From JAFGRU01 sp016934985 (GTDB lineage Bacteria > Desulfobacterota > Desulfuromonadia > Desulfuromonadales > JAAYDE01): 64,000 nt of DNA. The stretch is from assembly GCA_963665045.2 (NCBI GenBank), contig CAXXJQ010000004.1:1-64000 (forward strand). The letters run 5' to 3'. Shown here one piece after another: positions 27,701 to 35,534 of the stretch (its first letter is position 1; each line of letters starts with the position of its first letter). The notes under the pieces are model-generated. The model was not told the origin of the DNA. It ran no database searches and was given only the letters and a program-made list of their open reading frames with translations. The translations under genes were made by a program, and so were the position numbers.

Positions 27701-28894
27701 ATGTTAAAAAATTTCCCCGGCCTCAAAGGTTATAAGTTTGCAGCACGTTCAGGTGCTATTAAGAAATCCGGCAAACCCGACCTGGCCTTGGTTTTTTCCG
27801 AGGTGCCGGCCCGTTGTGCCGGGGTTTTCACCAATAATCAGGTGAAAGCTGCTCCGCTGATTGTTTCGGCGCCCAGGGTTCATAAAGGGCATTGTCAGGC
27901 GGTTCTCATCAACAGTGGTGTTGCCAATGCCTGTACCGGGGAAGAGGGCTTGAAAAATGCGTTGCGCTGTGCCGAAATCACCGGGCAGGCTCTCGGCATT
28001 GTTGAGGATCTGGTCGTTGTTTCGTCTACCGGCGTCATCGGCAGGCAACTTCCCATGGAGAAACTGGAACGCCATATCCCTCTTCTCCCCGAAGGCCTCA
28101 GCTCCAAACATGTAGAAGCGGTAGCGGAAGCCATTCTCACCACTGATTCTTTTACCAAGATATCCTTTCGTGGTCCGTCGGATGAAGAGGGTTACACCAT
28201 TTTGGGTATTGCCAAGGGCGCAGGGATGATTCACCCCGATATGGCTACCATGCTGGCCTTCGTTCTGACCGATGCCGAGGTGGAAAGTGGTTTTTTGAAC
28301 GAGACCCTCCAGGGCGCAGTAAATAAATCTTTCAATGCCATCAGTGTTGACGGCGATACTTCGACCAACGATATGGTTCTGCTCCTGGCCAACGGCCAGT
28401 CCGGCGGCTCCGAGATCCGAAAGGATTCGAAAAGCGCGGCTCTTTTCAGCCGCCAGATGGAGGAGGTCTGCCTCGATCTCGCCAAGATGATTGTCAAGGA
28501 TGGAGAAGGTGCCACCAAATTGGTGCGCATTCAGGTTGAGGGTGCCGAGAGCGACGATGATGCCAGAGAGGTGGCCCGTTGCGTGGCAACGTCAAGCCTG
28601 GTGAAAACGGCCTTTTTCGGTGAGGACCCGAACTGGGGCCGGATCATTGCGGCGGTTGGCTATGCCAAAGCCCGCATCGATTCGAGTCGCATCGATATCC
28701 ACTTTAACGATTCACCCGTTATTCGTAATGGTCTTGCGGTCGGCAAAGAGGACTTGGAAGCGGCGGCAAAGATCATGAAATCCCCGGAGTTTGCCGTTAA
28801 CATTCAGCTTCGCATGGGAACCGGAACGGCCTATTACTACACCTCCGATTTGACCTATGAGTATGTCAAAATCAATGCGGAATACCATACCTGA
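27701..28894 (+). CDS. argJ: bifunctional ornithine acetyltransferase / N-acetylglutamate synthase ArgJ
   Basis: This encodes 397 residues. The self-cleavage site is in DMATMLAFVLTDAE (about 180), where the Thr becomes the nucleophile of the beta chain. Other conserved stretches are NSGVANACTGEEG, VSSTGVIGRQLPM, SVDGDTSTNDMVLLLANG and FFGEDPNWGRIIAAVGYA. ArgJ transfers acetyl from N-acetylornithine to glutamate, giving a cyclic arginine pathway. Whether it can also use acetyl-CoA is not decidable from sequence. Confidence 0.96.
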   Translation: MLKNFPGLKGYKFAARSGAIKKSGKPDLALVFSEVPARCAGVFTNNQVKAAPLIVSAPRVHKGHCQAVLINSGVANACTGEEGLKNALRCAEITGQALGIVEDLVVVSSTGVIGRQLPMEKLERHIPLLPEGLSSKHVEAVAEAILTTDSFTKISFRGPSDEEGYTILGIAKGAGMIHPDMATMLAFVLTDAEVESGFLNETLQGAVNKSFNAISVDGDTSTNDMVLLLANGQSGGSEIRKDSKSAALFSRQMEEVCLDLAKMIVKDGEGATKLVRIQVEGAESDDDAREVARCVATSSLVKTAFFGEDPNWGRIIAAVGYAKARIDSSRIDIHFNDSPVIRNGLAVGKEDLEAAAKIMKSPEFAVNIQLRMGTGTAYYYTSDLTYEYVKINAEYHT

Positions 28895-28907
28895 TCCTAT
28901 ATTGAGA

Positions 28908-28947
28908 ATGGCCTTGCCCATCCATCTTGTGGATGCCGCGAGGCCAT
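28908..28947 (+). other. two-tier hairpin between argJ and deoC
   Basis: The outer stem is ATGGCCT (28908-28914) with AGGCCAT (28941-28947). The inner stem is CATCCA (28919-28924) with TGGATG (28930-28935). The internal loop is asymmetric and no T-run follows. It occupies most of the 73-base gap and may be an RNA processing or stability element. Confidence 0.5.
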
Positions 28948-28967
28948 AGGCCGAATATTTTCTCCGA

Positions 28968-29633
28968 ATGAATAAATCCCCGGCTTCATTTATCGACAAT
29001 ACCCTGCTTCGCGCTGACGCCACCGATAAAAGCATCCGCCGACTTTGTCGGGAAGCTTTGGACTTTGGTTTTGTCTCGGTCTGCGTGCCTCCTGTGCATG
29101 TACCCCTGGCGGTTGATATCCTTTCGGGTTCTGCCGTTGCCGTCGGCTCGGTAGTTGGTTTTCCTCTCGGCTATGTCACTCCTGCCAGCAAGGCTTTTGA
29201 GGCGGAAAAACTGCTTCAGGCCGGGGCGGATGAAATCGATATGGTCATTAATATTTATTTTGCTCTTGAAAAACGGTTTGGGGAAATCGGCCGGGAAATC
29301 CGCCAGGTGGTTGATGCAAGCGCAGGGGCTTTGGTCAAAGTCATTCTTGAGTGCTGCTACCTTGAAAACCAAACTAAGGAGGTCTTGACCAAACTGGCCA
29401 TTGAGGCGGGAGCTTCCTTTGTCAAAACATCCACGGGTTTTGGTCCCGGAGGGGCGACCCTTGAAGATGTCCGGCTGCTGGTTCGTGCCGCGGCGGGGCG
29501 GGCTGGGGTGAAGGCTGCCGGAGGCATCCGCAGTTGGAAGAATTGCCATACTTTCCTTGAGGCGGGAGCCACCCGTATCGGGACGAGTAACGGCACTGCC
29601 ATCATGAAAGAATGGCAAGGGGAGATGGATTGA
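28968..29633 (+). CDS. deoC: deoxyribose-phosphate aldolase DeoC
   Basis: This encodes 221 residues of a class I aldolase. The Schiff-base Lys lies in FVKTSTGFGPGGAT (about 153), and a second conserved Lys is in VKAAGGIR. IDNTLLRADATDKSI, VVGFPLGYVTPASKAFEAE and GADEIDMVINI match DeoC from end to end. It splits deoxyribose-5-phosphate to acetaldehyde and glyceraldehyde-3-phosphate. It is directly followed by deoB, whose product supplies its substrate. Confidence 0.96.
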   Translation: MNKSPASFIDNTLLRADATDKSIRRLCREALDFGFVSVCVPPVHVPLAVDILSGSAVAVGSVVGFPLGYVTPASKAFEAEKLLQAGADEIDMVINIYFALEKRFGEIGREIRQVVDASAGALVKVILECCYLENQTKEVLTKLAIEAGASFVKTSTGFGPGGATLEDVRLLVRAAAGRAGVKAAGGIRSWKNCHTFLEAGATRIGTSNGTAIMKEWQGEMD

Positions 29634-30803
29634 GTGGTCTCTTCCATCAACAGAGCCATCCTCATCACCCTTGATGGCGTCGGTATCGGGGCTGCCCCCG
29701 ATTCGCATCTTTATGGGGATGAAAACGCCAACACCCTTCTTCATGTGCTCGAAGGGTGCTCCGATATTCGTCTTCCCAACTTGTCTGCTCTGGGCCTCGG
29801 CAATATTATTTCTTTACCGCATGTCGCTCCCGTTCGAAACACCAGCGCAGCCTTCGGTTGCCTTCAGGAACTTTCTGCCGGCAAGGACACTATCGTCGGT
29901 CATTGGGAATTGACGGGCCTGGTCAGTAACGAGCCTTTTGCCACCTTTCCAAACGGTTTTCCTAAGGAAATCATAGATACTTTTACTCAGGCGATCGGCC
30001 TTGAGCCAATCGGCAATGAAGCGGCCAGCGGTACGGAAATTATTCAGCGTCTTGGTGAAATTCACTGCCGCAGCGGCAGGCCGATTGTTTACACAAGTGT
30101 CGATTCAGTTTTCCAGATCGCTGCCCATGAAGAGGTCATCCCCGTTTCCGAACTTTATGCTTTATGCCGGAAGGCGCGCGAAATTCTCAATCCCTACCGG
30201 ATAGCCAGAGTGATTGCCCGCCCCTTCCGAGGGACAGGGCCCGGAAACTTTCAGCGGACTTCCGCGCGCCACGATTTCACTATGCCTCCCCTTGAAAAGA
30301 CTCTTCTGGATATTCTCGTTGAAAAGGATCTAAAGGTTTTTGGGGTTGGGAAGATTGCTGATATTTTCGCCGGAAGGGGCCTGACGGACTTTGTTTACAC
30401 GCTGGACGACCAGGATGGCATGAAAAAGACGCTAAGCGCGTTGGACAAAATTGAAAGGGGCCTGGTGTTTACCAACCTGGTCGATTTCGATATGTGCTTC
30501 GGGCATCGAAATGATGTGTTGGGCTTCGGCCGGGCTCTTGAGACATTCGACCTCTGGCTGCCGCAACTTTTGGCAAAACTTGCTTGTGGCGATTTGCTGA
30601 TAATTACTGCCGACCATGGTTGCGATCCCACTACCCCGGGGACGGATCATACCCGGGAACTGGTGCCGCTTTTGGCCTATCGGCCACGGGAGGAAAGAGG
30701 CCAAAATTTGGGAAAAAGGTATTTTTCAGCTGTGGCCGAGTTGATTGCCAAAGGCTTTGGCCTGAAATTTTCTCCGGGGATAAAAAGCTTTAAAGGTCAT
30801 TGA
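29634..30803 (+). CDS. deoB: phosphopentomutase DeoB
   Basis: This encodes 389 residues with the metal-binding ends of the alkaline-phosphatase-like fold: ILITLDGVGIGAAPDS at the N-terminus and ITADHGCDPTTPGTDHTRE near the C-terminus. GNEAASGTEIIQRLGE and KDTIVGHWELTG lie between. It interconverts ribose/deoxyribose 1- and 5-phosphates in nucleoside salvage. The GTG start at 29634 follows the deoC stop with no gap, so the pair is translationally coupled. Confidence 0.95.
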   Translation: MVSSINRAILITLDGVGIGAAPDSHLYGDENANTLLHVLEGCSDIRLPNLSALGLGNIISLPHVAPVRNTSAAFGCLQELSAGKDTIVGHWELTGLVSNEPFATFPNGFPKEIIDTFTQAIGLEPIGNEAASGTEIIQRLGEIHCRSGRPIVYTSVDSVFQIAAHEEVIPVSELYALCRKAREILNPYRIARVIARPFRGTGPGNFQRTSARHDFTMPPLEKTLLDILVEKDLKVFGVGKIADIFAGRGLTDFVYTLDDQDGMKKTLSALDKIERGLVFTNLVDFDMCFGHRNDVLGFGRALETFDLWLPQLLAKLACGDLLIITADHGCDPTTPGTDHTRELVPLLAYRPREERGQNLGKRYFSAVAELIAKGFGLKFSPGIKSFKGH

Positions 30804-30813
30804 CGTGAGAGAT

Positions 30814-31578
30814 TCAGGCTATCCTTTTCAAGCGCAGTGCGAGCGCTTCCCCCTCTTCAGAGGGTTGCGCCTGTATAGTGCCCTGGGTTGAGGGGCTGGC
30901 GTTGAGTTCGCCAAGAAAGCATTTCTCAATAAATTTTTCCAAACAGGAAAGGTCTTCCCCTTCGAGACCAAGAAATTCTATGCCAACGCCTTCAAGGTAG
31001 TTATTTTCCGGGGCGGGTTTAATGTGGTAGAGGATCTTGCCCTTGACTTCCATTTCTTTCTTCATGCCAAGAAGCGGGAAGATAACCTTAACCTGATCCC
31101 CTTTCTCCAGGCGCGAACTATGTTTTAAGAACATCCCCCTGCTACTCAGACTGAGTACTTCCGCAAAACAGAAGTCACCGCCGGTACTCAGCATACCTGG
31201 CAGCTGAACGGTCAAACGCATGTTTTGGCGAGGGATTTTTTCAAGGTGTTTTTGGATCATTTGGAAAAAGGAAAAAATATCCAAAGGGATATGGAGTATT
31301 TCAGGAGCCAACTCCTCCAGATCCCCAATGTCCCCGTCCGTCAGGAGAATCAACGGACATTTAAGGGCAAGAACAGTTTTGCTGAGGACCTGCTTCAGAT
31401 CGTTTTGCTGGAGGATATCAGTGCCCATAATGACCAGATCGGGGGTCATCTCTTTGAGAAGTGCTTTGATTTGGGGCTGGTTGGAGGACACCATGACCCG
31501 ATAACCCCAATGTTTGAGGATGACTTCGAAAACGTCCAGGATCTGTTCACGATGGTCGCCGATGACTACCAACTTCAA
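30814..31578 (-). CDS. PilZ-domain protein with degenerate receiver domain
   Basis: This encodes 254 residues. Residues about 1-115 resemble a receiver fold (MKLVVIGDHREQ, TPDLVIMGTDILQQND, CPLILLTDG), but the position of the phospho-acceptor Asp appears to be Gly, so phosphorylation is unlikely. Residues about 120-225 form a PilZ domain with RQNMR, matching RxxxR, and SLSSRG in place of the usual (D/N)xSxxG. c-di-GMP binding is possible but the second motif is altered. The C-terminal tail is short and unstructured. It converges on deoB. Regulation of motility or envelope functions is inference from the family. Confidence 0.8.
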   Translation of the reverse strand: MKLVVIGDHREQILDVFEVILKHWGYRVMVSSNQPQIKALLKEMTPDLVIMGTDILQQNDLKQVLSKTVLALKCPLILLTDGDIGDLEELAPEILHIPLDIFSFFQMIQKHLEKIPRQNMRLTVQLPGMLSTGGDFCFAEVLSLSSRGMFLKHSSRLEKGDQVKVIFPLLGMKKEMEVKGKILYHIKPAPENNYLEGVGIEFLGLEGEDLSCLEKFIEKCFLGELNASPSTQGTIQAQPSEEGEALALRLKRIA

Positions 31579-31737
31579 AACGGACTCTCCTTATTAAATT
31601 TGTTACCTTGATCTGTAAAAATCAATTGGTCGAACAATTTATTTAATTGATAGTATAACATGTATAAGTGAGGCTTAAAAAAGCAAAGACCTCGTCTTCA
31701 TAAAAGCCGGAAAATTTATTTTAGGGAGGTAGCAGGT

Positions 31738-32133
31738 ATGAAAAAGACAATGGTAATGTGTTTTCTTTTATCTGGTTTGGTTTTTCAATCTTTTCAGGCT
31801 TTTGGTCTGGAACTGGCCACAAGTGTAATCGCCGGAAATATCCAAGACAGAACACCACAACTTGTTGCCGACTCTTTCCCGAATTCGGTTGAAAAACTAT
31901 ACTGTTTTTCCCATATCATTGGGGCGGATAAAGAAACCAGCGTGACCCATGTCTGGCTTTGGGAAGGACATGAAATGGCGCGGGTCAAACTCCAGGTTCG
32001 CTCTTCCAGTTGGAGAACCTGGTCCTCTAAAACCCTGAGCCCCGAATGGACCGGGTCTTGGGAAGTTAAAATCCTTGATGAACAGGATCTCCCTTTAGGC
32101 ACAGTTCTTTTCAAGGTCCGGCCAAAAGAGTAA
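31738..32133 (+). CDS. DUF2914-containing exported protein
   Basis: This encodes 131 residues. A signal peptide (about 1-23, ending FQAFG) is followed by a single DUF2914 domain: VEKLYCFSHIIGADKETSV, THVWLWEGHEMARVKLQV, SSWRTWSSKTLSPEWTGSW, then VLFKVRP. The domain forms a small beta-sandwich of unknown function and occurs in exported proteins of deltaproteobacteria. A strong ribosome binding site, AGGGAGG, precedes the ATG. Confidence 0.82.
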   Translation: MKKTMVMCFLLSGLVFQSFQAFGLELATSVIAGNIQDRTPQLVADSFPNSVEKLYCFSHIIGADKETSVTHVWLWEGHEMARVKLQVRSSSWRTWSSKTLSPEWTGSWEVKILDEQDLPLGTVLFKVRPKE

Positions 32134-32200
32134 CTCCGGGCCTGCGTTCCCGACAAAGGTCCGCCCTTTTCTGGAAAGACCAGGCGTTAATGCAGGCGTT

Positions 32201-32653
32201 TTATTTTTTTGCCGCCCGTTTTGCAGCACGGGCTTTTGCCAGGTTATCCCCCAGGCCTCTGGCAATGGCCATCTCCCGGCGGCTTTCTGAATAATTGCGG
32301 GCTGCGAGGGGTTGCTTCTTGGGGATATCGAACTGTTTTTTGTATTCGGATGCGCTCATATCATGAGCAGACTTCAAATGACGGGAAAGGGTTTTCATTC
32401 CTTTGCCACAGATCAAACAGATCACCTTGTCTTTTTTGAAGGCTTTTTTTACCGATACAACCGGAGCTGTTTCATTTTCACTTGCGCCCTCAGTCTGACC
32501 TTCGGCGGTTTCAGGCGCTTCTTCTGCTTTTTGAAGGCGTGAAAGGGTACTATGAATTTCCGCAATTTCACCCAGCAGTTCTTCTTTGTTCATTTCTGTC
32601 TTAGAAGCGTGTGCTATAATAATGTCCTTAGCCATTTCAAGTAGTGTTGCCAT
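32201..32653 (-). CDS. MucR/Ros-type zinc-finger regulator
   Basis: This encodes 150 residues. The C-terminal half holds the Ros/MucR single C2H2 zinc finger: VICLICGKGMKTLSRHLKSA, HDMSASEYKKQF, then YSESRREMAIARGLGD. The N-terminal part is helical, and an acidic Glu/Ala/Thr linker separates the halves. MucR proteins bind AT-rich DNA as oligomers and silence many genes in a way similar to H-NS. AGGAGG lies 10 bases before the ATG at 32653. The AT-rich 600 bases upstream may be its own target. Confidence 0.88.
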   Translation of the reverse strand: MATLLEMAKDIIIAHASKTEMNKEELLGEIAEIHSTLSRLQKAEEAPETAEGQTEGASENETAPVVSVKKAFKKDKVICLICGKGMKTLSRHLKSAHDMSASEYKKQFDIPKKQPLAARNYSESRREMAIARGLGDNLAKARAAKRAAKK

Positions 32654-33267
32654 CTATTGTTTCCTCCTATAAAAAAGTGAAATGAAGGGCTCCCAACAAA
32701 GATAAATTAATTATATAAAAAAACAATAAAAAAATTTCCTTTTATATGTTTAAAGATGCAATCTATTTATAAAAATTGTCGACTGTATCCAAATAAAAAA
32801 AGAATAGTATGTTTTCGATCAGTGAAACAGAATGTTTTGAAGGACTCGCCGAGTCTTTTTTTAGTGAAAATATTTTTTTCACCTTGAAAAATTTTCTCGG
32901 TTGCAGATTACAGAGAGAGGTTCTTTCTGGGAGTAATCAGAGTACCTGAAAAGGGAAATTCTCAAAAAATTAAACAATTTAGGTTCAATAATTGCACAAT
33001 ACCCCTTGAAGTTTGTTCGGGCCCGAATCCAGGTATATCACCGGGACTTGAAAAATTTGAAAAAAAAGCCCAAATTGATTGAAATAAAAATGGTTTTTTG
33101 ATAACCCTGAACAGATCTCTTGGCAGGAAGACTTTTCTCTGTCGGATTTCCGACGCAGAGAAAAGGGGATGTTCAGTGCTGAAACTTGTCAGCCGATAGT
33201 ATTTTGAATCCCAAAAAATTCTGCATCTTCAAACCTAAACAAGGCGTTGCAGTCAAGGAGGACATGA
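32654..33267. other. 614-base AT-rich intergenic region with a long hairpin
   Basis: This is the divergent region between the MucR-type gene and the receiver-repeat gene. It is very AT-rich from 32690 to 33110. CTTTTCTCTG-TCGGA (33132-33146) pairs with TCCGA-CG-CAGAGAAAAG (33149-33165), a 15-bp stem with a 2-base bulge and no T-run after it. It sits about 100 bases before the 33268 start and is probably in the leader. No gene is seen. Confidence 0.5.
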
Positions 33268-35394
33268 ATGAGCAAGAAACTGTTGTTGGCGGACGACAGT
33301 GTAACCATTCAAAAGGTTATTGAGATCACTTTTGCCAATGAAGATTATGATCTGACAATAGTTGGAAACGGCGATGAGGCTCTGGAAAAAGCCAAGCTCA
33401 ATCCTCCGGATCTGATTCTGGCGGATATTATTATGCCGGGCAAAAATGGTTATGAACTCTGTTCCGAGATAAAAAACATGTCCGGACTTGCGCAGACCCC
33501 TGTTTTGCTTCTGGTCGGCAGCTTTGAGCCTTTTGATGAGGAAAAAGCTCGTTCAGTGGGTGCTGATAGCTGGATTGCCAAACCTTTCGAATCCCAGGCT
33601 TTAATTGAGAAGGTCCAGGAGCTTCTTGACAATCCTCCTCAGCCTGTTCAGATGCCGACCACGCCTCCGGTTCCTTCTCTGGAAGAAAAAGAGGCCCAGC
33701 TTGAAAAAATAATTCCCTTTGAAACTTCAGCCACTTTCGAAACGGCCCCTTCTGCGGAAGAAGTGGTTACGGAAGAGTTTTCAACAGAGCAGGTCGCTTC
33801 GGTCGAAGAAAGCTTCACGGTAGAAACGGAGGAACTCGTCTCTGAGCCGGTTTTCGAAGAGCCAAAAGAACCTGAAGCAAGTCAGCCTGCGGAATCCGAA
33901 GAGTCGTTTGTGTCTTTTGATGCCGAGCCTGCTGCTCCTGCACCGCCGGCGGTTGAAGAGTCCGCGGACTTTGAGTTTGAAGAGCCCGCTGCGGCCCAGA
34001 CATCTGTGGAACTTGAAGAGCAGGTAGTGTCTTTTGATGCCGAGCCTGCTGCTCCTGCGCCACCGGCGGTTGAAGAACCTGCAGACTTTGAGTTTGAAGA
34101 GCCCGCTGCAGTGCAGACATCTGCGGAATCAGAAGAAAAGTTCGTGTCTTTCGAAGCCGAGCCTGAGGCTCCGACCTCAGCGCCGGTGGAAGAGCCTGGC
34201 GCCTTTGAGCTGGACGAGCCCGTGGCAGCCCAGACCTCTGGGGAATTGGATGAAGAGATAGTTACTTTTGATGCGGAGCCTGCTGCCCCTGCGCCACCGG
34301 CGGCTGAAGAGCCTGCAGACTTTGAGTTTGAAGAGCCTGCTGCAGTGCAGGCATCTGAGGAATCGAAAGAGCAGTTTGTGTCTTTTGATGGCGAGCCTGC
34401 GGCTCCTACGCCACCACCAGTTGATGAGCCTGCTACCTTCGAGTTTGAAGAAACGGCTGAGGAAACCGAAGAGTTGTCCATATCTTTTGAAACCGAAACC
34501 ACGGCTCCCCCTGCGGTAGAAGAACCTGCTGCGTTTGAATTTGAAGAGCCTGAGGCGGTTCAATCTCATGTGAAAACCGAAGAGCCGTTTGCTGCGTTCG
34601 AAGCTGATACCGCGGTTGTTTCTGCCACCCCAGAAGAACTGTCTCCGGTCGAGGTTGAAACTGATGCTGTGGCTGGAGGACTGCCTGTCGAGGCGGCGGA
34701 AGAGGATGACGATGAGGAAATCCTCCTTTTGAATGAAGACGACATTCTCGAGGAGGCCGAGGCCCCGGATGTGGTTAAAGAAGAGGCCCCGGAAGTTGTT
34801 GAAGAAGAGGCTCTGGAGGAAGACAGTTTCACCCTTGACAGCGATATGGTGCTTGAGCCGGCACCTTCGGAAACGGAAGAATTTTTCGAGAGCCTTCCCG
34901 AATCGTCTTTTGAAATAGAACCCGAGGAAGAGAAAACGGGTATTGTTCTTCACAGGCCTTTGGGGGCGTTTTCTTTTGATGAAAGTGATGAGGTTTCTGC
35001 CGCTCCTGAAGAAGAACAATCTCTAGACACTCCGGTTGTGAACGAAGTGGCTGAGGAGCAGGAATCCGATCGAGAATTTTCTTTCGCGGATTTGGATGAC
35101 GGGTTGCCCGAGGAAGAGGAGCTTTCCATTGAACCAGAAGAGCTGGACAGCCCGGAGGCGACCATGCCTGCCGAGCCGGAAGAAAAGGCCCAGGTTCCTA
35201 CGTATGCCCAGATGGAGCAGAAGGTGCATTCTTTGACGGATGCCCAGCTTTATGCCATTGTTGAAAAGGTTGCGGGTGCCACCATCGAAAGAATGGCGAA
35301 GGAAATCCTTGAGGAAGTGGCCTGGGAGGTAGTACCCAACCTGTCGGAGAACATTATTAAAGAAGAGATTCAGAAAATAAAAGCAGTACAATAA
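33268..35394 (+). CDS. receiver protein with acidic/proline repeat region and PopZ-like C-terminal helices
   Basis: This encodes 708 residues. Residues 1-125 form a receiver domain (LLADDSVTIQKVIEITF, phospho-acceptor Asp in LILADIIMPGKNGYEL, Lys in WIAKPFE). The usual Thr/Ser switch position in VLLLVGSFEP looks like Val. Residues about 130-645 are rich in Glu, Pro, Ala and Ser and must be largely disordered. They include five 39-residue repeats with SFDAEPAAPAPPAVEEP and FEFEEPAAVQTS. The last 55 residues are conserved-looking helices: LTDAQLYAIVEKVAG and WEVVPNLSENIIKEEIQKI. Such an end helix after an acidic IDR recalls PopZ, and the receiver plus Pro/Glu-rich tail recalls myxobacterial RomR and FrzS. 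A polar scaffold role is inference. AAGGAGG precedes the ATG. Confidence 0.85.
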   Translation: MSKKLLLADDSVTIQKVIEITFANEDYDLTIVGNGDEALEKAKLNPPDLILADIIMPGKNGYELCSEIKNMSGLAQTPVLLLVGSFEPFDEEKARSVGADSWIAKPFESQALIEKVQELLDNPPQPVQMPTTPPVPSLEEKEAQLEKIIPFETSATFETAPSAEEVVTEEFSTEQVASVEESFTVETEELVSEPVFEEPKEPEASQPAESEESFVSFDAEPAAPAPPAVEESADFEFEEPAAAQTSVELEEQVVSFDAEPAAPAPPAVEEPADFEFEEPAAVQTSAESEEKFVSFEAEPEAPTSAPVEEPGAFELDEPVAAQTSGELDEEIVTFDAEPAAPAPPAAEEPADFEFEEPAAVQASEESKEQFVSFDGEPAAPTPPPVDEPATFEFEETAEETEELSISFETETTAPPAVEEPAAFEFEEPEAVQSHVKTEEPFAAFEADTAVVSATPEELSPVEVETDAVAGGLPVEAAEEDDDEEILLLNEDDILEEAEAPDVVKEEAPEVVEEEALEEDSFTLDSDMVLEPAPSETEEFFESLPESSFEIEPEEEKTGIVLHRPLGAFSFDESDEVSAAPEEEQSLDTPVVNEVAEEQESDREFSFADLDDGLPEEEELSIEPEELDSPEATMPAEPEEKAQVPTYAQMEQKVHSLTDAQLYAIVEKVAGATIERMAKEILEEVAWEVVPNLSENIIKEEIQKIKAVQ
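33914..34498 (+). repeat. 117-base in-frame tandem repeats
   Basis: The marker CTTTTGA/CTTTCGA recurs at 33914, 34031, 34148, 34265 and 34382, exactly 117 bases apart, then at 34484 after a shortened unit. The repeats encode the 39-residue acidic/proline units of the receiver protein. Confidence 0.9.
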
Positions 35395-35440
35395 CCATCG
35401 GCGGTCACCGGCCGCCGGGAGTTTTGCCAGATATCACAAA

Positions 35441-35479
35441 GAAATGGGGATTTTTCAATCCCCATTTCTTTTTTTTTTT
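35441..35479 (+). terminator. rho-independent terminator before valS
   Basis: GAAATGGGGATT, loop TTTC, then AATCCCCATTTC form a perfect 12-bp stem followed by at least ten T. It separates the receiver-repeat gene from valS. Confidence 0.95.
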
Positions 35480-35534
35480 ATTTGTTATAAAGTTATGGAC
35501 TTGCAATGAACTGAAGAGGAAGGATTTGGCAGTT

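Noticed and set aside
33815..35019. Several antisense frames rich in Ser/Ala/Gly or Arg/Phe within the receiver-repeat gene
   Set aside because: They are translations of the low-complexity repeat DNA on the other strand.
35424..35534. Upstream start for valS
   Set aside because: It would translate the terminator hairpin and T-run into a Phe-rich peptide, and the 35535 ATG has a good ribosome binding site.
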